64,000 nucleotides of DNA, taken from Saccharicrinis fermentans DSM 9555 = JCM 21142. GTDB taxonomy: Bacteria; Bacteroidota; Bacteroidia; Bacteroidales; Marinilabiliaceae. The stretch covers positions 1,674,398-1,738,397 of the forward strand of contig NZ_KI912107.1 in NCBI RefSeq assembly GCF_000517085.1, written 5' to 3'. The stretch's first letter is position 1. Every line of letters begins with the position of its first letter. Below, in pieces: positions 56,048-64,000 of this stretch. Position numbers and translations under genes: made by a program. The notes under the pieces are model-generated. The model searched no databases and was not told the DNA's origin. It was given only the letters and a program-made list of their open reading frames with translations.

Positions 56048-56971
56048 TTATTGTTGATTTTCTTTATCCATCTGAAGATGAAGTGGTGCAATTTTTTCTC
56101 CCCAATAAACAGTGGTATGTGGAAATGGAATTTCGATATTATTTTTATCAAAAGCAACTTTTAAGCGCTTTCGATATTCTCTACCTACCGCCCATTGCAT
56201 AATAGGCTTTGTTTTGAATCTTGCTTTAATAACCAGAGCACTATCCGCAAAGTTATCCAGCCCCATGATTTCAATAGGTTCTATAATCTTATCTTTAAAT
56301 TCCGGGTCGTTCTGTAATTCCAATCCCGTTTGTCGCATGATATCAATAACCTGGTTCACATCTTCTTTATAGGCGACTCCAATATCAAATACCATGGCCG
56401 ACCATTCCTTGGTCATATTAGATAAGGTATTGATTTTACCATTCTGAAAAACATGAACTACACCTGCAAAGTCGCGTAAAGTCAGCGTTCGTAATTCTAT
56501 CTTCTCCACCAATCCACCAGTTCCATTGATAATACCCACATCTCCCGTTCTAATTTGGTTTTCAAGCAGTAAAAAAAATCCGGATATCACATCACGCACC
56601 AACTCCTGTGCGCCAAAGCCAACAGCCAGTCCAATAATTCCAGCACTGGCCAATATGGGGGCAATATTCACTCCAATCTTTTGAAGAATTATCATTACCA
56701 CAATCATGATCAACACAACTTTTATGATACCATAAATAATCCCAATCAAGGTATTAATTCGTTTTTCAGTTTCCTGCGTATCCACATGTATATTTTTCTC
56801 TGCTCGCCTTATCATGGTCTTTTTAAGCTTATTAATAGCCAGACGTATCAATTTAATAGTCACTATCACAGCAATCAAAAGAATCAATATAACAGGTAAT
56901 TCAAAAATGAGCCATTTTTGTATTTTGATGGCTTGTTCCGCCAACAAATCTTTATCAAAAAAATCTAACAT
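56048..56971 (-). CDS. MscS-family mechanosensitive channel
   Basis: A 307-aa channel with helices near residues 22-45, 80-105 and the pore helix about 110-130, then AVGFGAQELVRDVISGFFLL, LENQIRTGDVGIINGTGG and KINTLSNMTKEWSAM. It belongs to the larger bacterial MscS group with a C-terminal beta-alpha domain ending IEIPFPHTTVYWG. Complete and separate from the IS21 to its left. It is the third MscS gene in 16 kb and is only distantly similar to the other two. Confidence 0.92.
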   Translation of the reverse strand: MLDFFDKDLLAEQAIKIQKWLIFELPVILILLIAVIVTIKLIRLAINKLKKTMIRRAEKNIHVDTQETEKRINTLIGIIYGIIKVVLIMIVVMIILQKIGVNIAPILASAGIIGLAVGFGAQELVRDVISGFFLLLENQIRTGDVGIINGTGGLVEKIELRTLTLRDFAGVVHVFQNGKINTLSNMTKEWSAMVFDIGVAYKEDVNQVIDIMRQTGLELQNDPEFKDKIIEPIEIMGLDNFADSALVIKARFKTKPIMQWAVGREYRKRLKVAFDKNNIEIPFPHTTVYWGEKIAPLHLQMDKENQQ

Positions 56972-57044
56972 ATCATTGTTTTTAATTTGCTATCGTATTA
57001 AGAAAAAACCAAATGTAATACAGCACCAATAAAAAATAAGCTAT

Positions 57045-60000
57045 CTATTTCCATTTTTGTTTAAAAATCAAGTCAAAGCCCGAATTACTATTTTGGTTGG
57101 TAGCTTTTAACACTATGTTTCTTATAAATTCATATTCGAGCATCATTTTTTCTGTATTAACAGCTTTTGTCTTTTTATCCAATATAAAAGCCTGTTCATA
57201 ACTTAAATAAAGCTTATTGGTTATATACTTACCCAAGGTCACGTTACTTGTTTTCCAGTTATCTTCGCCGCTTATTTCAATTACATCCAGTCCAGTTGTT
57301 TGCTTCAACGACTCCTTCACCACAAAAGATAATTGATCCAGGACAATCCCCATGGCCCATTCTTCACCCCCAAACACCGTTTTCTTTTGACCGGCACTTA
57401 AGTGATCTGCACTCTTTTTAAATACAATATATGCAATGGCATCTTTTTCATCAATTGCTTCATCATCCAATACAAATTCCATCTCTGGTTGCAACATTCT
57501 ACCGGTAATATGAATCTGTAAAGTACGTAGTTCTTTTTCGACATCTCTAAATTTATGCAACACAATAAAATCCACATAAGGGTTTAGTTCTTTTCCTCCT
57601 GTAAAAATCAATTCGCCTTCTTTGATATTAAAATTCCGGCCATACATTTTATAGGATCCTTTTTTCACTTTTATATTCCCTACAATATCAACATCTTCAC
57701 TCGATTTAATGAATTGCAATGAGCCATTCAATTCAAAATTCATCGTTTTTCCACGCACCCAGGTGTTAGAGGGAATCTTAAATTCAACCTTTCCTCTAAG
57801 GTTTTTAAACATAAGCGAAGAAGAAACAAGAGGATCTACCAAAATGCTATCAGATAAGTCCAGTGAATCTTCGACACCCTCCATCGCTGTCATAAGCAGT
57901 GGAGGATTAGGATCATCGCTTTTTTGGCTAAAAAAATGATTAAAATAGTCAGCATTGATTCGCGAGCGGTTCACAGTAATTAGCCCAGTTAACAAAGGAT
58001 ACACAGTAGACCCCGACATCTTCATATTTCCATTTATATTCATATCCACCCTATCCGACTTTAAGGCCTGAAAATTATTGGCCATCAATTCAATATGGAC
58101 ACTACTCGAATCCTCATAAAGTTTTTTGCCAAGCTTAATAAAACCATTCATATCCAGCGTACCTTTTTTATTCGTTCTCACAGCCATACTATTTAGGGTA
58201 ATCAGGTTTTGATTGATAGTGGCATCCATTCCTATATCCTTATAATAAACGCCAAAAACATCATTCTCAAGCAAACCATTTGAAAGCAGCAGATGACCAT
58301 TAATTAGTGGATCATTGATGGTGTTCGAAGCATTAATACGTGTACTTAAATAGCCTTGCATCTCTATCTCTTCCAATGGATATATTTGATGCAGCGCATT
58401 CAGATCCAGACTATCAAGCACCAGAGATGCCAAAAACAAAGGAGAATCTTTTAATAAATAGATACTATCGTTAAAAGATAAATGCATTGGTATATTAAGT
58501 GAAAAATGCATAGGTGATCCAGTTTTGTTACTAACCACCCCTTGATGAGTCAACAGTTCATCTTCATAAATTAGATGACTTGTCATATGATCCACAGCAT
58601 AGTGATTAATATAAAATTCTTCCAATGAAAGATGATTTTTAATGATTGGTTTAAGGGCTGTTCCTATCAGAAATGTCAATGAAGACATGCGACCACTTAT
58701 CTGCTGGGATAAAAAATCCTGTAATGGAATTTGGCGCAAATCAATATCCTTCATATTTATCGTCAGATCGTTGGTTCCTTCAAATGAAAAAACTCCATCT
58801 ACACCAATGCTTTGTGTTCCCGACATTAAATTAAACTGATGAACCTCTATATCTTTAGGATCAAAAACAATGTAAGTAGAATCCTGCTTGCTATTCCACT
58901 TACTTCCCTTATAGTCAAAACTCAATTGTTTTATCCAGAGCAAAGGATTCTCATAATTCTCCAATAAACCTTGAAATGAAGCCGTTAACGAATCATTCAC
59001 ACTGAGATTCAGTTGGGTATTTATTTGTTCATCACTAAAGTCCGCTTTTAAATCTATGGTATCTAGCTTATACTGAAGATAATTCAGGTTTGTTGATTTC
59101 AATGTCAGTTCTCCCTGATATTCCTTGCCATCCCTATTGACCCTCAAATGTCCATTGCTTGCACCTACTTGCAAAGTGTCATATTTTGCATGATGCAATA
59201 CCATGCTTACTTGTGCCTTTAAATCATCTATTTTGCCTTCCACCAGCCCCTCCATTGCCCCCTTAAAGTCAATACCTGGAAGTTTAAATTCAGTCAACAA
59301 CGGACTGATATCTCGGGCTTCGAAACCAAAATTAATATGATTGTTTTTACTCCAATGACCATTTCCTTGCGCCGACAAACTAAAGTACGGTGTTTCAAAA
59401 TTCAAACCTGTAAAACGATAATACCCTCTCCTATATTCTGCTTGAATTTTAAAATCATCAATGGGATAATCCAGAAACTTTGAATTATTGGAATGAACGA
59501 TCACATCAGCCATCAAGCTATCCAAAGCCAAACCACTCCCCGAAACAGATATATCGCCATTCAATGAAGTATAGATAGCATCAATACCAGGTATATGCTG
59601 AAGGTTTAGATGATGATATTGAGCTTTGACATAATATTTAGGCTGACCAAAAACATCACCCAAACGATAATTCAAATCAACATTGCCAAAGGAAGCAAGC
59701 ATCATTAATTGTCCCTTTAAATCCCCCTTGTATTTAGTACTTTTAATATTTAACTGTTGAAAATTATAATTACCATACACCAACTCTTCAAAACGTCCTT
59801 CCAACTCCATTTCGTTCTGGCGTACATCCAAGCCCACTCCCTTCAGTTGCAAATAACCAGACACATGTGAGTTCAAACTAGAATCACGAGTCCAATAACC
59901 TACATCCAAGCCATCCACTACAAGTTGGCTGGTGTATTTAGGCACAGCATATATACCGGTCAGTTCACCTTTTACCTGTATTGACTGTTTTGCATGCCTC

Positions 60001-60875
60001 ATATTTGCTTTCATTTTATATTTGCTTGAATCACCCCAGAAAGCAAAAGAAATCCTTGGTTGACCATATAATTTTAGATCAGGCATCAAACCAGTGATAT
60101 CAGAAAAATCCAGCGGATCCATACGAATCCCGGCCTCCATCGTGCCCTTACTATTTAATTCCAGACTTCCTTGGGTCGTAGCCAAGGAATTATCCAGTTG
60201 AAGCCTCACTCCCTCCCAACTTATCTTATTCAACGAACTACGAACCCTACCAGAAAGGTCATACACATGAAGCGAAGGCTCTTGGGTAGTCATGTTAAAT
60301 GATTGCAGCACAGCATCCACCTGGTCACCAGAAAGCCATAGCGCAGCCTGCATGCTCGATTCAATATAGCTGGGAACCAAATGATTCTTTTCAAACATAT
60401 AAATACTAGACGAGAATTGATCCAGACATAAACTCCTAATCTCCAAATCCATAGCAGGCTTCTCCATTGAAGAATCCTCTTCTGATGGTACAGACATGAG
60501 CTGCACCAGGTTGAGCCCTGCCTCTTGATCCTGTTTCAGGTTCATATGCAACCTGTCTATTTTCAGTTCATTCACTTCTATTTTGTTATTCAGTAAGCTC
60601 CATATTCGATAATGAACATAAACCTCACGACAAGTTATCAAGGTATCCTCGCCTTGAACTATCTTTATATGATGAAGCACAAAATCTGAAAATATATTTC
60701 CTTGCAATGATTCAATATGTAATTCACCTTGCATATACTTACCTGCCTCATACGAAAGTAAACGAACCAACATACTATTTACATACCCCAACCGGATCAA
60801 CAAAATCAACAAAAGAAGCAGGCCGATTATACTTCCCAACACAAATGATGATATTTGAACTACTCTCTTCATCAT
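57045..60875 (-). CDS. tamB: TamB-like translocation and assembly protein (DUF490)
   Basis: About 1276 residues: one N-terminal TM helix (ISSFVLGSIIGLLLLLILLI), then a very long beta-helical region and the C-terminal DUF490 domain (GRNFNIKEGELIFTGGKELN, EKDAIAYIVFKK). AsmA/TamB-type proteins bridge the periplasm and help move lipids or insert outer-membrane proteins. A GTG at 60884 directly abuts the tamA stop, but ATG at 60875 (MMKRVVQIS) is more plausible. Cotranscribed with the Omp85 gene before it, the usual TamA-TamB arrangement. Confidence 0.9.
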   Translation of the reverse strand: MMKRVVQISSFVLGSIIGLLLLLILLIRLGYVNSMLVRLLSYEAGKYMQGELHIESLQGNIFSDFVLHHIKIVQGEDTLITCREVYVHYRIWSLLNNKIEVNELKIDRLHMNLKQDQEAGLNLVQLMSVPSEEDSSMEKPAMDLEIRSLCLDQFSSSIYMFEKNHLVPSYIESSMQAALWLSGDQVDAVLQSFNMTTQEPSLHVYDLSGRVRSSLNKISWEGVRLQLDNSLATTQGSLELNSKGTMEAGIRMDPLDFSDITGLMPDLKLYGQPRISFAFWGDSSKYKMKANMRHAKQSIQVKGELTGIYAVPKYTSQLVVDGLDVGYWTRDSSLNSHVSGYLQLKGVGLDVRQNEMELEGRFEELVYGNYNFQQLNIKSTKYKGDLKGQLMMLASFGNVDLNYRLGDVFGQPKYYVKAQYHHLNLQHIPGIDAIYTSLNGDISVSGSGLALDSLMADVIVHSNNSKFLDYPIDDFKIQAEYRRGYYRFTGLNFETPYFSLSAQGNGHWSKNNHINFGFEARDISPLLTEFKLPGIDFKGAMEGLVEGKIDDLKAQVSMVLHHAKYDTLQVGASNGHLRVNRDGKEYQGELTLKSTNLNYLQYKLDTIDLKADFSDEQINTQLNLSVNDSLTASFQGLLENYENPLLWIKQLSFDYKGSKWNSKQDSTYIVFDPKDIEVHQFNLMSGTQSIGVDGVFSFEGTNDLTINMKDIDLRQIPLQDFLSQQISGRMSSLTFLIGTALKPIIKNHLSLEEFYINHYAVDHMTSHLIYEDELLTHQGVVSNKTGSPMHFSLNIPMHLSFNDSIYLLKDSPLFLASLVLDSLDLNALHQIYPLEEIEMQGYLSTRINASNTINDPLINGHLLLSNGLLENDVFGVYYKDIGMDATINQNLITLNSMAVRTNKKGTLDMNGFIKLGKKLYEDSSSVHIELMANNFQALKSDRVDMNINGNMKMSGSTVYPLLTGLITVNRSRINADYFNHFFSQKSDDPNPPLLMTAMEGVEDSLDLSDSILVDPLVSSSLMFKNLRGKVEFKIPSNTWVRGKTMNFELNGSLQFIKSSEDVDIVGNIKVKKGSYKMYGRNFNIKEGELIFTGGKELNPYVDFIVLHKFRDVEKELRTLQIHITGRMLQPEMEFVLDDEAIDEKDAIAYIVFKKSADHLSAGQKKTVFGGEEWAMGIVLDQLSFVVKESLKQTTGLDVIEISGEDNWKTSNVTLGKYITNKLYLSYEQAFILDKKTKAVNTEKMMLEYEFIRNIVLKATNQNSNSGFDLIFKQKWK

Positions 60876-60884
60876 AACAGGCAC

Positions 60885-62708
60885 CTAAAATGTTTGTCCA
60901 ATAGAAATAAAAAACTGAAAATCAAACGAATTACCCAGAACTGGCGAGGCCATATCCAAGCGAATAGGACCAATGGGCGATTTAACCCGAAAACCAACAC
61001 CTGCGTTATAATGCAATGACTTTAAAGAATATGCATACGAATCAGAGCAAACATTACCGGCATCCATAAAAACAACGCCTCCAAAGATATCGTAGATAGG
61101 AAATCGTAATTCTGCACTTGCTTCCATTAAAGTATTACCTCCAATGGCAAAACCTTCTTGATTAAGCGGAGAAACACCATGTCTGATCCACCCTCTCAAT
61201 GAAGAAGCCCCTCCCGCATAAAACCTTTCTTCGATGGGTGTTTGGGCAGAGAGTTGCGTATTTTGGATAATACCTGTCTTGAATCGTAATGCCATGATCA
61301 AATTTTTCATTAACAAAGAGTAATTGCGTAGCGACAATTGGAACTGATAATATTGAATATCATTACTAAAGCCCAAGCCAGCATAAGATATTGAACCATC
61401 CAACCTATATCCTTTGGTGGGATAAAATCTATTATTAGTAGCATTGTGCACACTCCCAAAGCTAACAATTGACTTATCATGCTCCAATTCATCTTTATCC
61501 AACTGCAAGTCGTCCAATTCAGTCAGGTCATCACGTTCTATGGCATAACTCAAATTAATACTAGTTTTCTTATTTACCTGATACAGAAAATTTATACCAG
61601 CACCAATACGATCTATTTGATAACTCTCTTCTCTTTCTCTCACAAAAAACGGGTTAAAAGAAAAATCAAGATGATCGATAAATAAATCAGGCTGAATAAA
61701 ATTAACATCCAAGCTTAGCGGCACAAAATAAGATGTTTTACCCTTTAATATCAATCTCCTAGCTCCACCCAAAAAGCTGATGCGTGTCATCTGCCCCGAT
61801 AATCTCAACCTATCCTCAGTACCATACCCCACTCCTCCCTCAAAAGTATAACGCGGAAGCTCTTTAACGAAGACATCTATGGGAATTCTATTATCTACTA
61901 TACTATCTTTTAGGGCATTGATTATCACATACTGAAAAAGTTGGGTTTCAAATATATTTTGCTGCGTCGCACTAATTCTTTGTTGGCTATATAAGTCGGA
62001 TTTCGATAACAAAACACGCTTTTCAATAAATGACTCCGATATTAAACTGTCACCTCTAATGGTAATAGCTCCAAAAAAACTTCTCTTACCCGGATCTACC
62101 TTAAAGTTTATACTAGCATTCTTTTTCTGTCTATCGATAGATAGCAGGTAATTAGACTGTACAAAAGGATAACCGGCATCGGTAAAATACTGTAGCAATA
62201 TATTTTCACTTTTAAAAACATCCTCATCCCTAAAACGTTGTTTGGGTTTTAATGGGATGTCATTTTGCACAGAATCAATCATTGCATATGACAGACTATC
62301 CAGAGAACCATAAAATTTAACAGAATCGACCATTACAAACTCCTTTTCGTCGATAAACACATGAATATTGATTTGATCTTTTGACTTAAGTGTATCTAGA
62401 ACATAGTTTATATGAGCGTTCAAAAATCCATTTCGGATATAATAACTTTTTAAGCGTTGTATATCATTTTTAAAGACATCCTGCAAAAATGGAGGATTTT
62501 TTTTCCAAAATAACAAGCGGTTCAATTTATCGCGTGGTATGGTATTAAACTGTTCCAACAGTTCCTCATTTTGCAGTGTATTATTCCCCGAAAAATTAAG
62601 ATCATGAATGCGATAAGCCTTTTGGGCAAACACAGGTAATTCTAGGATCATTAATATAATATAAAGAATAAATTGCAACTTTCTGTGCATCACTCTCTCT
62701 CTATTCAT
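60885..62708 (-). CDS. tamA: BamA/TamA-type Omp85 outer-membrane protein
   Basis: A 607-aa protein with a signal peptide (to about residue 28, LPVFAQ), about three POTRA repeats (about 30-270; KAYRIHDLNFSGNNTL, YIRNGFLNAHINY, KRSFFGAITIRGDSLI) and an Omp85 beta-barrel with AGGASSLRGWIRHG (RGF-like motif) and a terminal aromatic (FFISIGQTF). The start could be 62708 or the internal MHRKLQF (62690). Partner of TamB encoded directly downstream. Confidence 0.9.
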   Translation of the reverse strand: MNRERVMHRKLQFILYIILMILELPVFAQKAYRIHDLNFSGNNTLQNEELLEQFNTIPRDKLNRLLFWKKNPPFLQDVFKNDIQRLKSYYIRNGFLNAHINYVLDTLKSKDQINIHVFIDEKEFVMVDSVKFYGSLDSLSYAMIDSVQNDIPLKPKQRFRDEDVFKSENILLQYFTDAGYPFVQSNYLLSIDRQKKNASINFKVDPGKRSFFGAITIRGDSLISESFIEKRVLLSKSDLYSQQRISATQQNIFETQLFQYVIINALKDSIVDNRIPIDVFVKELPRYTFEGGVGYGTEDRLRLSGQMTRISFLGGARRLILKGKTSYFVPLSLDVNFIQPDLFIDHLDFSFNPFFVREREESYQIDRIGAGINFLYQVNKKTSINLSYAIERDDLTELDDLQLDKDELEHDKSIVSFGSVHNATNNRFYPTKGYRLDGSISYAGLGFSNDIQYYQFQLSLRNYSLLMKNLIMALRFKTGIIQNTQLSAQTPIEERFYAGGASSLRGWIRHGVSPLNQEGFAIGGNTLMEASAELRFPIYDIFGGVVFMDAGNVCSDSYAYSLKSLHYNAGVGFRVKSPIGPIRLDMASPVLGNSFDFQFFISIGQTF

Positions 62709-62877
62709 GTATGTTATAAGCCGTACAAAACCTCTTCTTTTAATAGTGTTAAACAGTACACAATATACTCATTTATGTAATATGGAATAGAAAACACAAT
62801 GCAATATAAAATAAAGTGTTACCCAAATTATTTTTTTAGTCTAAAAAGAGAAACATAATACGCTTGGAATATACAAA

Positions 62878-64000
62878 ATGAAGAAAAAAATAAACGATGT
62901 TCAACTTAGTTACCTAAATATTAATGACTATTCTGAACTAAAACAGGTAATGATTAGCTCTTACCATGCACTGGACGACGCCTATTGGGCATCAGAAAAA
63001 ATTGAAAAGCTCATTCATATTTTCCCCGAGGGTCAGGTTGTCATCAAAGTCAATAATGACATTGCAGGGTGTGCACTCACTATCGTTGTTAATTCATCAG
63101 AATTGGATTCACATCATACGTATAGTGAAATAACTAGTAACTATACCTTTGATACCCACACAAATGAAGGCGATCTTTTGTATGGCATTGACGTATTTGT
63201 AAAACCAGAATTCAGAGGTCTTAGGTTAGGTAGAAGATTATATGATTATAGAAAGGAACTTTGCGAAAGACTTAATTTAAAAGGTATTTTATTTGGTGGT
63301 AGAATTCCCAATTATCACAAATACTCCAACAGCATATCCCCCCGTCAATATATAGAAAAAGTAAAAGCAAAAAAGATAAACGACCCAGTATTAAACTTTC
63401 AGCTTTCCAATGATTTTCACCCCGTAAGGATATTAAAAAACTACTTAAAAGGCGATGTGGAATCAGAAGAATATGCAGTTTTATTAAGGTGGGACAATGT
63501 ATTTTATGAAAAACCGAAAACCAAGGCTTCTTCCATTAAGAAAATCGTACGAATAGGTGTAGTACAATGGCAAATGCGGTCCTATAAATCATCACAGGAG
63601 CTATTGCAACAAGTAGAATATTTTGTAGATGCACTGAGTGGTTACAAAAGTGACTTTGCCTTATTCCCTGAGTTTTTCAACGCCCCATTGATGGCAGCTT
63701 ACAACCATCTGAGCGAATCAGATGCTATCAGAGAGCTGGCCAAATACACCGAAGAAATTAAGCAAGCCATGGCTAACCTAGCTATTAGCTATAATATTAA
63801 TATTATCACCGGAAGCATGCCGGAATTGGTTGACAATACCCTATTTAATGTGGGCTATCTTTGCAAAAGAGATGGAAGCATTGAACGGTTTGAAAAACTA
63901 CATGTAACTCCTGACGAAAGAAAAGTATGGGCATTACAAGGTGGTAGTGAAGTAAAAACTTTTAATACCGATTGCAGCCAAATTGGCATTCTAATTTGTT
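62878..64000 (+). CDS. GNAT acetyltransferase-nitrilase fusion, 3' end beyond the window
   Basis: N-terminal ~215 residues form a GNAT domain with the acetyl-CoA loop FRGLRLGRRLYDYR (about residues 117-130). Then KIVRIGVVQWQMRS starts a carbon-nitrogen hydrolase domain with all three catalytic residues visible: E in ALFPEFFNA, K in FEKLHVTPDE and C in IGILIC at the edge. Such bifunctional GNAT/amidohydrolase proteins are known in bacteria; substrate unknown. ATG 62878; open to the end of the sequence. Confidence 0.9.
   Translation, partial: MKKKINDVQLSYLNINDYSELKQVMISSYHALDDAYWASEKIEKLIHIFPEGQVVIKVNNDIAGCALTIVVNSSELDSHHTYSEITSNYTFDTHTNEGDLLYGIDVFVKPEFRGLRLGRRLYDYRKELCERLNLKGILFGGRIPNYHKYSNSISPRQYIEKVKAKKINDPVLNFQLSNDFHPVRILKNYLKGDVESEEYAVLLRWDNVFYEKPKTKASSIKKIVRIGVVQWQMRSYKSSQELLQQVEYFVDALSGYKSDFALFPEFFNAPLMAAYNHLSESDAIRELAKYTEEIKQAMANLAISYNINIITGSMPELVDNTLFNVGYLCKRDGSIERFEKLHVTPDERKVWALQGGSEVKTFNTDCSQIGILIC

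Noticed and set aside
1-64000. CRISPR arrays, defence islands, prophage or biosynthetic clusters
   Set aside because: No regularly spaced direct repeats with spacers, no Cas, restriction or phage structural genes seen.

Overview
The window comes from an AT-rich member of the Bacteroidota, most likely a Marinilabiliales- or Bacteroidales-like polysaccharide degrader. The evidence is four SusC- and SusD-type pairs or partners, a hybrid two-component system sensor, lipoprotein signal peptides, TAnnTTTG-type -7 promoter boxes, the recF-DUF721 gene pair, tRNAs without encoded CCA, and IS66/IS21/IS110/ISAon1-type insertion sequences. The exact species cannot be read from the sequence.

Positions 1-32,331 (all minus strand) form a large xylan utilisation locus. 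In transcription order it holds a GH67 alpha-glucuronidase, a SusC/SusD pair, a lipoprotein GH10 xylanase, a cytoplasmic GH43, a GPH-type sugar symporter, a hybrid two-component system (HTCS) regulator, a lipoprotein GH43, and then an operon ordered like the Prevotella/Bacteroides xus operon (xusA-xusB-xusC-xusD-xusE-xyn10C). An IS110-type element sits between xusD and xusE, and the last gene, a GH10 with two internal carbohydrate-binding modules (CBMs), is broken by a homopolymer frameshift and runs off the left edge. Together the genes would bind and cut xylan at the surface, import xylo-oligosaccharides, trim glucuronic acid, arabinose and xylose side groups, and move products across the inner membrane.

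Positions 32,700-38,110 are housekeeping: a conserved Bacteroidota protein, a DciA-like DUF721 protein, recF, a TPR membrane protein, ribH, and tRNA-Tyr/tRNA-Gly with a terminator. Positions 38,111-39,050 hold a decayed ISAon1-type transposase containing a GC-rich, highly structured candidate RNA. Positions 39,054-50,800 carry a lone DEAD-box half-helicase, several mechanosensitive channels, a fused and frameshifted ligase/M20 peptidase relic, a peroxiredoxin-like lipoprotein, two Hsp20 genes, and a decaying operon (ATPase-like protein, winged helix, MscS channel). Positions 50,796 to about 55,845 are an IS21 whose istB gene was hit by an IS66, with a clear 8-bp target duplication. Positions 56,048-64,000 hold another MscS channel, a TamB/TamA pair, and a GNAT-nitrilase fusion that is cut by the right edge.

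The most unusual signal is a recurring ~65-nt leader element. It has a foldable closing stem (CAUAUGAAAC with GUUCCAUAUG, with compensatory changes between copies), conserved internal sequence, and a nearly constant 25-26 nt distance to the downstream start codon. It precedes xyn10C, xusD, xusB, xusA (degenerate), the symporter, the second GH10 and one Hsp20 gene, and also occurs as decayed orphans. It looks like a cis-acting 5' leader RNA shared by unrelated genes. I do not recognise it as a named class.
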